Source: Nitrospinota bacterium
GTDB taxonomy: Bacteria; Nitrospinota_A; JADGAW01
Assembly (NCBI GenBank): GCA_015231815.1
Contig: JADGAW010000024.1
Location: 1-17,731 of the forward strand
Length of the DNA: 17,731 bases
Reading direction: 5' to 3'
The position numbers and the translations under genes are program-made. A model generated the notes under the pieces. It was not told the origin of the DNA. It was given only the letters and a program-made list of their open reading frames with translations, and did not search any database. Shown here one piece after another: positions 1-6,520 of the stretch. Position 1 is the first letter of the stretch. Each line of letters opens with the position of its first letter.

Positions 1-34
1 AGAGCTCGAGTTTCAGCAAGTCGAAAAATTATAA
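1..34 (+). CDS. nusG: Transcription termination/antitermination protein NusG, C-terminal end only (partial)
   Basis: The first 34 bases read in frame (from base 2) as ELEFQQVEKL followed by TAA at 32-34. This matches the characteristic end of the NusG KOW domain, where the chain finishes with a V-E-L/F-x-x-V-x-K-type strand. NusG couples RNA polymerase to ribosomes and Rho, and its gene normally lies directly upstream of rplK, which is the arrangement here. The stop overlaps the start of the rplK Shine-Dalgarno sequence, so the two genes are almost certainly co-transcribed. Only ten codons and the stop are visible, so the identification rests on the ending plus synteny. Confidence 0.8.
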   Translation, partial: ELEFQQVEKL

Positions 35-46
35 AGGAGTTCATAT

Positions 47-475
47 ATGGCGAAAGAAATAATGGGGCTAATCAAGCTTCAGATTCCAGCTGGTCAGGCA
101 AACCCAGCACCTCCTGTTGGTCCTGCATTGGGTCAAAAGGGTGTAAACATCATGGAGTTCTGCAAGGGCTTTAATGAAAAGACAAAGGAACAGGCTGGAA
201 CTGTGTTGCCTGTTGTCATTACTGTTTATGCTGATAGAAGCTTTACCTTTATCACTAAATCACCACCTGCTGCAGTATTAATAAAAAAGGCAGTTGGTAT
301 TGCAAAAGGTTCTCAAAAACCCTTAAGGGAATTTGTTGGCTCAATTAAGAAGGAAGATGTTGAAAGTATTGCAAAGACAAAAATGGAAGACCTTAATGCA
401 AATGATTTAGCTGCTGCCTGCAAAATTATTGAAGGCTCAGCAAGAAGCATGGGCATAAAGCTCGATTATAACTAA
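47..475 (+). CDS. rplK: 50S ribosomal protein L11
   Basis: L11 binds the GTPase-associated region of 23S rRNA and forms the base of the L10-L7/L12 stalk that recruits translation factors. At 142 aa it has the normal family length. The N-terminal domain shows the signature run around residues 10-40, including the PAGQANPAPPVGPALGQKGV block and the MEFCKGFN segment. The C-terminal rRNA-binding domain has the conserved TKSPPAAVLIKKA strand/helix and the DLNANDLAAA...GSARSMGI ending. ATG at 47 is preceded by an AAGGAG Shine-Dalgarno (34-39) with a 7-nt spacer. The gap to nusG is only 12 nt, so any L1-binding autoregulatory leader cannot lie between nusG and rplK. Nothing unusual in the protein. 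Confidence 0.98.
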   Translation: MAKEIMGLIKLQIPAGQANPAPPVGPALGQKGVNIMEFCKGFNEKTKEQAGTVLPVVITVYADRSFTFITKSPPAAVLIKKAVGIAKGSQKPLREFVGSIKKEDVESIAKTKMEDLNANDLAAACKIIEGSARSMGIKLDYN

Positions 476-494
476 AAATAATAAAGAAATTGTT

Positions 495-1181
495 ATGGGA
501 AAGTTAGGAAAAAAATTAAAAAATGCTTATTCACAAATGAATAAGGAAACCCTCTACCCCGTAGAGGAATCTGTCAGTTTGTTAAAAAAACTGGCTCCTG
601 CAAAGTTTGATGAAAGTGTTGATGTAGCAGTAAATCTTGGTGTTGATCCAAGAAAAGCTGACCAAAATGTTCGTGGTACGGTTATGCTTCCACAGGGTAC
701 TGGTAAAACAGTAAGAATTCTTGTCTTTGCTAAAGGAGAAAAGGAAGCAGAAGCAAAAGAAGCTGGAGCAGACTATGTGGGTGCAGATGAGCTTGCAGAA
801 AAAATTCAAGGCGGTTGGCTTGATTTTGATAAAGTTATTGCAACTCCTGATATGATGGGACTTGTGGGTAAACTTGGTAAAGTTCTCGGACCACGTGGTT
901 TAATGCCAAACCCTAAGACAAATACGGTTACCTTTGACGTAAAAAAAGCAATTGAAAGCTTAAAAGGCGGTATGGTTGATTTCAGAGTTGATAAAACAGG
1001 TATAGTTCACAGCTTAATTGGAAAAGCAAGTTTTAAGGAAGAAGACCTTCTTGAAAACTATAAAGCATTTATTGATTCTGTAATACGATTAAAGCCATCA
1101 AGCAGTAAAGGCAAATATATAAGAAAAATTACAATTTCCTCTACGATGGGACCGGGAATTGTTTGCGAGTTACCTAAATAA
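495..1181 (+). CDS. rplA: 50S ribosomal protein L1
   Basis: L1 builds the mobile L1 stalk at the ribosomal E site and, in many bacteria, represses its own operon by binding mRNA. The 228-aa product has the normal length (about 230). Visible signatures are the GTGKTVRILVFAKG strand in domain I, the LGKVLGPRGLMPNPK segment typical of the family in domain II, and the C-terminal DFRVDKTGIVHSLIGKASF block that contacts rRNA. The residue after MPNPK is T-N rather than the commoner xG, a minor variation. ATG at 495 follows rplK by 19 nt. The upstream sequence is purine-rich (AAAGAAA) without a strong Shine-Dalgarno, so translation may be coupled to rplK. Confidence 0.98.
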   Translation: MGKLGKKLKNAYSQMNKETLYPVEESVSLLKKLAPAKFDESVDVAVNLGVDPRKADQNVRGTVMLPQGTGKTVRILVFAKGEKEAEAKEAGADYVGADELAEKIQGGWLDFDKVIATPDMMGLVGKLGKVLGPRGLMPNPKTNTVTFDVKKAIESLKGGMVDFRVDKTGIVHSLIGKASFKEEDLLENYKAFIDSVIRLKPSSSKGKYIRKITISSTMGPGIVCELPK

Positions 1182-1206
1182 ACATCGATAAAAAGGAGAC
1201 TGGACG

Positions 1207-1725
1207 TTGAGTAAATCAAAAGCAGAAGGAATTGAAATCCTGAAAGAGAAGTTCACTTCTCATGGTTCTTGCTTTGTTGTTGACTACAGAGGTCTAACGG
1301 TAGAAGAAATAACAACTGCACGGCAGGAATTAAGAAAAAATAATGCAACATTAAGCGTTATAAAAAATACTCTGGCAAGAAAAGCTTCAGAAGGAACATC
1401 GTTTAACGGACTTTCGGAACATTTAAAAGGTCCCTCTTCAATTATCTTTACTGATGATGATGTTGTGGATGTTGCAAAAACAGTTATTAAACTGGATAAA
1501 GACCTTAAGGATTTTGAAATCAAAGTTGCTGTACTGGAAGGTAACGTTATTGACACTGATGGAATTAAGTCTCTCTCAAAACTTCCACCAAAAGAAGTAT
1601 TGATTGCACAGTTACTTGGAACGATGAACGCTCCTATTGCAAATTTTGCATCAGGTCTTAACCAGATTATGGCAAAGCTTGTTTACACAATTAAGGCAAT
1701 AGAAGAACAAAAAGCAAAACAGTAA
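1207..1725 (+). CDS. rplJ: 50S ribosomal protein L10
   Basis: L10 anchors dimers of L7/L12 to the large subunit stalk. The 172-aa protein is of normal length. It contains the N-terminal VVDYRGLTVEEIT segment, the NTLARKA rRNA-contact stretch, the LPPKEVLIAQLLGTMNAPI block, and the long C-terminal helix that carries L7/L12 dimers. The start is TTG at 1207, decided by a strong AAAAGGAG Shine-Dalgarno (1191-1198) with an 8-nt spacer. No ATG in this frame fits the known N-terminus. The gap from rplA is only 25 nt, too short for the long L10-binding kink-turn leader known in E. coli and Bacillus. If L10 autoregulates here, its target must lie inside rplA or elsewhere. Confidence 0.97.
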   Translation: MSKSKAEGIEILKEKFTSHGSCFVVDYRGLTVEEITTARQELRKNNATLSVIKNTLARKASEGTSFNGLSEHLKGPSSIIFTDDDVVDVAKTVIKLDKDLKDFEIKVAVLEGNVIDTDGIKSLSKLPPKEVLIAQLLGTMNAPIANFASGLNQIMAKLVYTIKAIEEQKAKQ

Positions 1726-1757
1726 GAATTGAGCAGGGTAACGGTAACCTTTGCTTT
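1711..1757 (+). promoter_or_regulatory. Inverted repeat spanning the end of rplJ and the rplJ-rplL gap
   Basis: AAAGCAAA (1711-1718, last codons of rplJ) is exactly complementary to TTTGCTTT (1750-1757), enclosing 31 nt that include the rplJ stop. A T-run of seven lies downstream at 1771-1777. A long-loop hairpin here could act in partial termination or processing and help set the higher rplL output that the stalk needs. The stem is A/T-rich and the loop large, so chance is a real alternative. Confidence 0.25.
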
Positions 1758-1798
1758 AAAAATTAAAAACTTTTTTTAACCATAAATTAGGAGAAATT

Positions 1799-2200
1799 AT
1801 GTCAACCTCTACCGCAAAAATTACTAAGGAAGATCTTATTGAAGCGATTGGACAAATGTCTGTTCTTGAACTTTCTGAATTAGTAAAAGAACTTGAAGAA
1901 AAATTTGGTGTTTCAGCGTCTGCTCCTGTTGGAGTTGCAGTTGCTGCCCCGGCTGCTGCTGGTGGCGAAACTGAAGCTGCTGATGAAAAATCATCTTTTG
2001 ACGTTATTCTTACTGCTGCTGGCGATAAGAAAATTCAGGTAATTAAAGAAGTTAGAACAATCACTGGTCTTGGACTTAAAGAAGCAAAAGAAGTTGTTGA
2101 TGGTGCTCCAAAACCATTAAAAGAAGGTGTATCAAAAGAAGACGCTGACAAAATCAAGGAAGCTATTGAAGCTGCCGGCGGTTCTGTAGAAGTAAAATAA
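1799..2200 (+). CDS. rplL: 50S ribosomal protein L7/L12
   Basis: L7/L12 is the multicopy stalk protein that recruits and activates EF-G, EF-Tu and IF2. The 133-aa product shows the classic three-part layout. An N-terminal dimerisation helix pair (about residues 7-40, with LIEAIGQMSVLELSELVK) is followed by an Ala/Pro/Gly-rich flexible hinge (about 43-62). The globular C-terminal domain has FDVILTAAGDKKIQVIKEVR and GLGLKEAKEVVDGAPK. It is slightly longer than the usual 120-128 aa because of extra N-terminal residues and an extended hinge. The ATG is preceded by AGGAG (1789-1793) at a 5-nt spacer. A 73-nt gap separates it from rplJ, and a 149-nt gap with two hairpins separates it from rpoB. Confidence 0.98.
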   Translation: MSTSTAKITKEDLIEAIGQMSVLELSELVKELEEKFGVSASAPVGVAVAAPAAAGGETEAADEKSSFDVILTAAGDKKIQVIKEVRTITGLGLKEAKEVVDGAPKPLKEGVSKEDADKIKEAIEAAGGSVEVK

Positions 2201-2212
2201 GGAATATCCACT

Positions 2213-2241
2213 ACTCCCGCTTATACTTTATAAGCGGGAGT
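2213..2241 (+). promoter_or_regulatory. Perfect 13-bp hairpin after rplL (attenuator or RNase processing site)
   Basis: ACTCCCGCTTATA (2213-2225) pairs perfectly with TATAAGCGGGAGT (2229-2241) around a 3-nt CTT loop, starting 12 nt after the rplL stop. There is only a weak T-tract downstream (TTT at 2247-2249), so it is not a strong intrinsic terminator. E. coli is known to have a partial attenuator and an RNase III site in the same rplL-rpoB interval, which lowers rpoBC output relative to ribosomal proteins. An analogous role is inferred here from position and structure. Confidence 0.7.
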
Positions 2242-2307
2242 GAGGGTTTCCTTGGATAACCAGTAGTAAACTCCTCACATTTATATTCTTCAATAAAAAC
2301 TAACACA

Positions 2308-2328
2308 TTCGTTTAATAAATAAACGAA
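2308..2328 (+). promoter_or_regulatory. Hairpin in the rpoB leader, just upstream of the ribosome binding site
   Basis: TTCGTTTA (2308-2315) and TAAACGAA (2321-2328) form an 8-bp perfect inverted repeat with a 5-nt loop. It ends 9 nt before the GGGAG Shine-Dalgarno (2338-2342) of rpoB. It could stabilise the 5' end of a processed rpoBC transcript, affect ribosome access or be a protein-binding site. The sequence alone does not decide between these. Confidence 0.45.
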
Positions 2329-2349
2329 GCTGTAATTGGGAGATAATTA

Positions 2350-5300
2350 ATGATTAAATCAACAATCAGCCCTAACGCCCCAATCAATAAAAATCGATTC
2401 AGCTTTGGGAAAATACCCCAAACTGTCGAGATGCCTCACCTGTTGGCAATTCAGAAAGAAGCTTATGACTTTTTTCTCCAAGGAAAAACAGCTCATTCTA
2501 AAAAGAAAAGTACAGGCTTACATGCAATTTTCAGTGAAATTTTTCCTATTAACGACCCTAAAGGGCTTGTTACCTTAGAATATTTAGGCTATCAAATTGG
2601 AAACTGGAGATGTAACTGCGGAACATACGAAGATATTGGAACTGATGAAGTTGTATGTCCCACCTGTAAACACAATGTTTTTTATATAGAAAAAAACAGC
2701 GAAGAGGAATGTATAAGAAAAGGTCTGACCTATTCTGATGCTCTCAGAATTAAAGTAAGAATGTCGTTAAAGGAAAAAATAACGGCAAATGATGATCCGG
2801 TTTTAAGAGATATCAAAGAAGAAATTGTTTACATGGGAGAAATTCCCCTAATGACAAAAAGAGGCTCCTTTATTATCAACGGAACTGAAAGAGTCGTTGT
2901 GAGCCAACTCCATAGATCACCAGGTATTTTCTTTAGTATTGACAAGTTAAAAAGTCAGGCAATTGGTAAAAAGATGCACATTGCGCGAATTATTCCATAT
3001 CGAGGTTCATGGATTGACTATGAGTTCGATTCAAATGGAATACTTTATGTAAAAATCGATAAAAAGAAAAAGTTTCCTGCAACAATTCTTTTAAAAGCTC
3101 TTGGGTTTAATAATGAAGGACTTTTGAAAACATTTTACAAACCTGTTACCCTTAAATATTCTGAGGAATCGAAGTTATTCCAGATGAAGGTTGATGACCC
3201 AACGTTGCTTTTGGGATATAAACCTGCTGAGAATATTACTGATAGTGATGGTGAAATTGTTATTAAAGCTGGAAAAAAGTTTACCAAAAGCACTGTAAGA
3301 AAAATAAAAAAAGTTAAAGGCATTGAATATATTAATGTTCTTGCTGAAGACCTTATTGGTGAAGTCATTGGTGAAGATATTGTTGATGAGGAAACAGGAG
3401 AAATTTTTCTGGAACTCAACGAGGAAATTACCGAAGAGCTTCTTGAAAAAATCAAAGCTATTTCCAACAATAAACAAATTACGGAATTCAGAATTCTCAA
3501 CCTAAACGGGAACCAAAGGGACGACACTATTCGGAAAACTCTCATTCAGGATAAAACAGAAAGCTATGAAGAAGCAATTTGTGATTTTTACAGAAGATTA
3601 AGACCAAGTGACCCCTCTTCTGTTGAATTAGCTAAGGCATATTTTCATAATATTTTCTTTACTCCAAAACAATATGACCTCAGCGAAGTTGGTCGTTTGA
3701 AAATAAACAATAAGTTCGGTGAGAAAATTCCTTTAACTCAAAGAGTATTACTTCCTGAAGATATCATTAATACAACAAAATACCTGATTGACCTTAAGAT
3801 GGGCGAAGGGGTAATTGATGATATTGACAATCTTGGTAACAGAAGAGTTAGAACCGTCAGAGAATCTCTTGAGAACGTTGTGAGAATTGGTTTAATGAAG
3901 TTGGAAAAACTTGTTACCGACAGACTCAATATTGCTCAGGATGTAGCGGCAATGATGCCAAAAGATTTGCTTAGTGCAAAACCAATGGCAACAGCTTTTA
4001 AAGAATTTTTCTGCTCTGACCCACTCTCTCAATTTATGGATCAGACAAACCCATTGTCTGAAATTACCCATAAGAGAAGATTAAGTGCGCTTGGTAAAGG
4101 CGGACTCACAAGGGAAAGAGCTGGTTTTGAAGTTCGTGACGTACATCCAACTCATTATGGAAGAATTTGTCCTATTGAAACTCCTGAAGGGCCAAACATT
4201 GGTTTAATTTCTTCTCTTGCAACTTTTGCGGAGGTTAATGAACATGGTTTCATTCAAACACCCTATAAAAAAGTTGTTGACGGAAAATTAACTGATGAAA
4301 CTATTTCACTCACTGCAATGGAAGAAAACAACTACGTTATTGCACAATTAACAGAAGAAGTTTTTCAGGGCAATAGAGAAATAACCTCAGATATTATTTC
4401 AGCGAGAAGTGAGGGGGAATTTGTTATGGTTCCTCCATCTGAGGTAGATTACATGGATATTTCTCCAAAGCAAATGGTTTCTGTTGCGGCAGCATTAATT
4501 CCTTTTCTTGAAAATGATGATGCGAACAGAGCTCTCATGGGATCGAACATGCAGAGGCAATCAGTACCTCTTCTTAAATCAGAGGCACCACTTGTTGGAA
4601 CAGGTATGGAAGCAAAAGTAGCGGTTGATTCAGGTTCTGTAGTTCTTGCTGAAGCAGATGGCACGGTTGTTTATGCAGATGCTAAAAACATCATTGTGAG
4701 AGGTGATGCAAATAAGAATAGTAATTCTCCTAACATTCACTTTCATAAATTACATAAATTTCAACGTTCCAACCAAAATACCTGCATTAACTATAAACCA
4801 TCGGTTATGGCGGGGGATACAGTTAAAAAAGGACAGGTTATTGCTGATGGTCCGAACATCGAAAACGGTGAGTTGGCTCTTGGTAAAAACGTACTGGTAG
4901 CTTTTATGCCTTGGAACGGTTATAACTTTGAGGATGCAATCATTATTAACGAACGTGTTGTTAAAGATGATGTGTTTACTTCCCTGCATATTGAAGAACT
5001 TGTAATTGACGCACGGGAAACTAAAAATGGAAAAGAAGAAGTTACACGGGAAATTCCCAACTGTAATGAAGACCTTCTTAATAACCTCGATGAATCAGGT
5101 ATTATTAAGATTGGAACCTATGTAAAGCCAAATGATATTCTTGTAGGAAAAATTACTCCTAAGGGAGAATCAATGCTTACCGTTGAAGAAAAGCTTCTGA
5201 AAGCTATATTTGGTGAAAAAGCTGGTGACTACCGGGATAGTTCATTAAGGGTTGGAAGTGGTATTGAAGGGACTGTCATTGATGTTCAGATCTTCACCAG

Positions 5301-6420
5301 AAAAGGTGAGCCAAAAGATAGTCGTTCAAAATACCTTGAAGAACAAGAGGTGAACGAAGTTGAAGAGCTTAAGGAAAAGTATGAGGCAATGATTACTGAA
5401 GATACCGTTGAAAAACTTGCTGAACTGCTTAAATCCAAAAAAGTTGCTAAATCGGTAAAGGTTGGTAATGAAGAACTCAAAAAAGGAGATGTTTTAAAGA
5501 AACCTCTTCTGAAATCTCTCAGTTACGACTCTTTTGCTTCAATTGTTGTTGACGATGAAAAAACGGATAAAAGACGACTGGAAATAATCGACAGCACAAA
5601 TAAACAAATTAGAATTAACAGCATTACCTGTGAGGAAAAAATTGAAAAAATCCTAAAGGGTGCTGAATTACAGGCAAGCGTTATTAAATCCGTAAAAGTT
5701 TATGTGCTGATTAAAAGAAAGCTTCAAGTTGGTGACAAAATGGCTGGAAGACACGGAAACAAAGGTGTTGTCTCCATTGTTGTACCAGAAGAAGATATGC
5801 CTTACATGGAAGATGGACGATCAATTGATATTATTCTTAACCCTCTTGGTGTTCCTTCCCGTATGAACGTTGGTCAAATTCTTGAGACCAACCTTGGACT
5901 TGTAGCTCATGAGAAAAAACAAAATATGGCAACGCCTATTTTTGATGGAGCGAAAGAAGAAAACATTAAAGAGATGCTTACTGAACTTGGTTTTGATGAT
6001 TCCGGCAGTATGTACCTTTATGATGGAAAGACCGGCGACAACTTTGATCAGAAGATTGTTGTTGGTTACATCTACATGTTAAAACTTCACCACCTTGTTG
6101 AAGAAAAAATTCATGCACGGTCAACCGGACCATACTCTCTTGTTACTCAACAACCTCTTGGCGGTAAAGCTCAGTTTGGTGGTCAAAGACTTGGAGAGAT
6201 GGAAGTTTGGGCACTTGAAGCGTATGGAGCAGCTTACACTCTTCAAGAGATGTTAACCGTTAAGTCCGATGATACAGAAGGCAGAAAAAAGATGTACGAA
6301 AACATCGTTAAAGGAAAACATTCCCTTAAACCTAACCTTCCAGAATCATTTAACGTTCTTATTCGTGAGCTTCAGAGTTTATGTTTGGACGTAGAACTGA
6401 TTAAAGAAGGTAAACAATAA
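2350..6420 (+). CDS. rpoB: DNA-directed RNA polymerase subunit beta, with an extra Cys4 knuckle
   Basis: Beta forms one pincer and part of the active centre of RNA polymerase. The 1356-aa product is complete, with ATG after GGGAG (2338-2342). The rifampicin pocket is intact: Q561, D564, H574, S579 and L581 equal E. coli Q513, D516, H526, S531 and L533. GDKMAGRHGNKGV and the C-terminal GGKAQFGGQRLGEMEVWALEAYGA clamp region are present. SI1-like (about residues 250-380) and SI2-like insertions (about 980-1080) are present, as in proteobacterial beta. The oddity lies between YQIGNW (81-86) and EEECIRKGLTY (118-128). Beta proteins normally have about five residues here; this one has an extra segment of about 28-30 with C88, C90, C103 and C106 in a C-x-C-x12-C-x2-C pattern, resembling the RpoC zinc knuckle. 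Zinc binding is inferred. Confidence 0.98.
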   Translation: MIKSTISPNAPINKNRFSFGKIPQTVEMPHLLAIQKEAYDFFLQGKTAHSKKKSTGLHAIFSEIFPINDPKGLVTLEYLGYQIGNWRCNCGTYEDIGTDEVVCPTCKHNVFYIEKNSEEECIRKGLTYSDALRIKVRMSLKEKITANDDPVLRDIKEEIVYMGEIPLMTKRGSFIINGTERVVVSQLHRSPGIFFSIDKLKSQAIGKKMHIARIIPYRGSWIDYEFDSNGILYVKIDKKKKFPATILLKALGFNNEGLLKTFYKPVTLKYSEESKLFQMKVDDPTLLLGYKPAENITDSDGEIVIKAGKKFTKSTVRKIKKVKGIEYINVLAEDLIGEVIGEDIVDEETGEIFLELNEEITEELLEKIKAISNNKQITEFRILNLNGNQRDDTIRKTLIQDKTESYEEAICDFYRRLRPSDPSSVELAKAYFHNIFFTPKQYDLSEVGRLKINNKFGEKIPLTQRVLLPEDIINTTKYLIDLKMGEGVIDDIDNLGNRRVRTVRESLENVVRIGLMKLEKLVTDRLNIAQDVAAMMPKDLLSAKPMATAFKEFFCSDPLSQFMDQTNPLSEITHKRRLSALGKGGLTRERAGFEVRDVHPTHYGRICPIETPEGPNIGLISSLATFAEVNEHGFIQTPYKKVVDGKLTDETISLTAMEENNYVIAQLTEEVFQGNREITSDIISARSEGEFVMVPPSEVDYMDISPKQMVSVAAALIPFLENDDANRALMGSNMQRQSVPLLKSEAPLVGTGMEAKVAVDSGSVVLAEADGTVVYADAKNIIVRGDANKNSNSPNIHFHKLHKFQRSNQNTCINYKPSVMAGDTVKKGQVIADGPNIENGELALGKNVLVAFMPWNGYNFEDAIIINERVVKDDVFTSLHIEELVIDARETKNGKEEVTREIPNCNEDLLNNLDESGIIKIGTYVKPNDILVGKITPKGESMLTVEEKLLKAIFGEKAGDYRDSSLRVGSGIEGTVIDVQIFTRKGEPKDSRSKYLEEQEVNEVEELKEKYEAMITEDTVEKLAELLKSKKVAKSVKVGNEELKKGDVLKKPLLKSLSYDSFASIVVDDEKTDKRRLEIIDSTNKQIRINSITCEEKIEKILKGAELQASVIKSVKVYVLIKRKLQVGDKMAGRHGNKGVVSIVVPEEDMPYMEDGRSIDIILNPLGVPSRMNVGQILETNLGLVAHEKKQNMATPIFDGAKEENIKEMLTELGFDDSGSMYLYDGKTGDNFDQKIVVGYIYMLKLHHLVEEKIHARSTGPYSLVTQQPLGGKAQFGGQRLGEMEVWALEAYGAAYTLQEMLTVKSDDTEGRKKMYENIVKGKHSLKPNLPESFNVLIRELQSLCLDVELIKEGKQ
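2605..2667 (+). other. Segment encoding the RpoB Cys4 insertion, similar to the rpoC zinc-knuckle segment
   Basis: Codons 86-106 of rpoB encode W-x-C-N-C-G-x-Y, seven residues, then V-V-C-x-x-C. The rpoC segment 6722-6784 (residues 68-88) encodes exactly the same pattern with the same spacing. By eye, about 41 of 63 nucleotides agree, including the run TGTAACTGCGGA in both. In most bacterial beta subunits this stretch is absent, and the neighbouring conserved LG-x-P...EC...TY block is continuous. Duplication from rpoC followed by divergence is the simplest reading. Independent origin of a zinc knuckle is the alternative. Confidence 0.7.
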
Positions 6421-6424
6421 GTAA

Positions 6425-6449
6425 GAGGGGTTGTCTTGTACAACCCCTT
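6425..6449 (+). promoter_or_regulatory. Strong GC hairpin just after rpoB
   Basis: AGGGGTTGT (6426-6434) pairs with ACAACCCCT (6440-6448) around a CTTGT loop, with a possible additional G-T pair outside, starting 5 nt after the rpoB stop. No T-run follows, so it is unlikely to be a full terminator. It could be an RNase site, a pause/attenuation element or a 3'-end stabiliser that allows separate dosing of beta and beta-prime. Confidence 0.6.
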
Positions 6450-6469
6450 CATAACATCTATCAAAAATT

Positions 6470-6489
6470 ATTGGTAATGTGTTACCAAT
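6470..6489 (+). promoter_or_regulatory. Palindrome in the rpoB-rpoC gap (second hairpin or operator)
   Basis: ATTGGTAA (6470-6477) and TTACCAAT (6482-6489) form a perfect 8-bp inverted repeat around TGTG. It ends 21 nt before the GGAGG (6511-6515) of rpoC. As RNA it is a small hairpin. As DNA it has the 8-4-8 shape of a dimeric repressor site. A TTGGTA/TATAAA pair (6471-6476, 6496-6501) overlaps it, but with a poor 19-nt spacer. Confidence 0.45.
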
Positions 6490-6520
6490 TTGAATTATAA
6501 ATTAAACCCCGGAGGTTTCA

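Noticed and set aside
2252..2287. TTGGAT and TATATT as a possible internal promoter before rpoB
   Set aside because: The spacer is about 24 nt, far from the usual 17, and AT-rich sequence gives such pairs by chance.
3135..3545. Minus-strand open frames of 100-136 codons inside rpoB
   Set aside because: They lie wholly within the well-conserved rpoB reading frame, lack ribosome sites and have low-complexity Ser/Phe-rich translations typical of antisense shadows.
6471..6501. TTGGTA and TATAAA as a possible rpoC promoter
   Set aside because: A 19-nt spacer and a weak -35, embedded in a palindrome that is explained better as a hairpin or operator.
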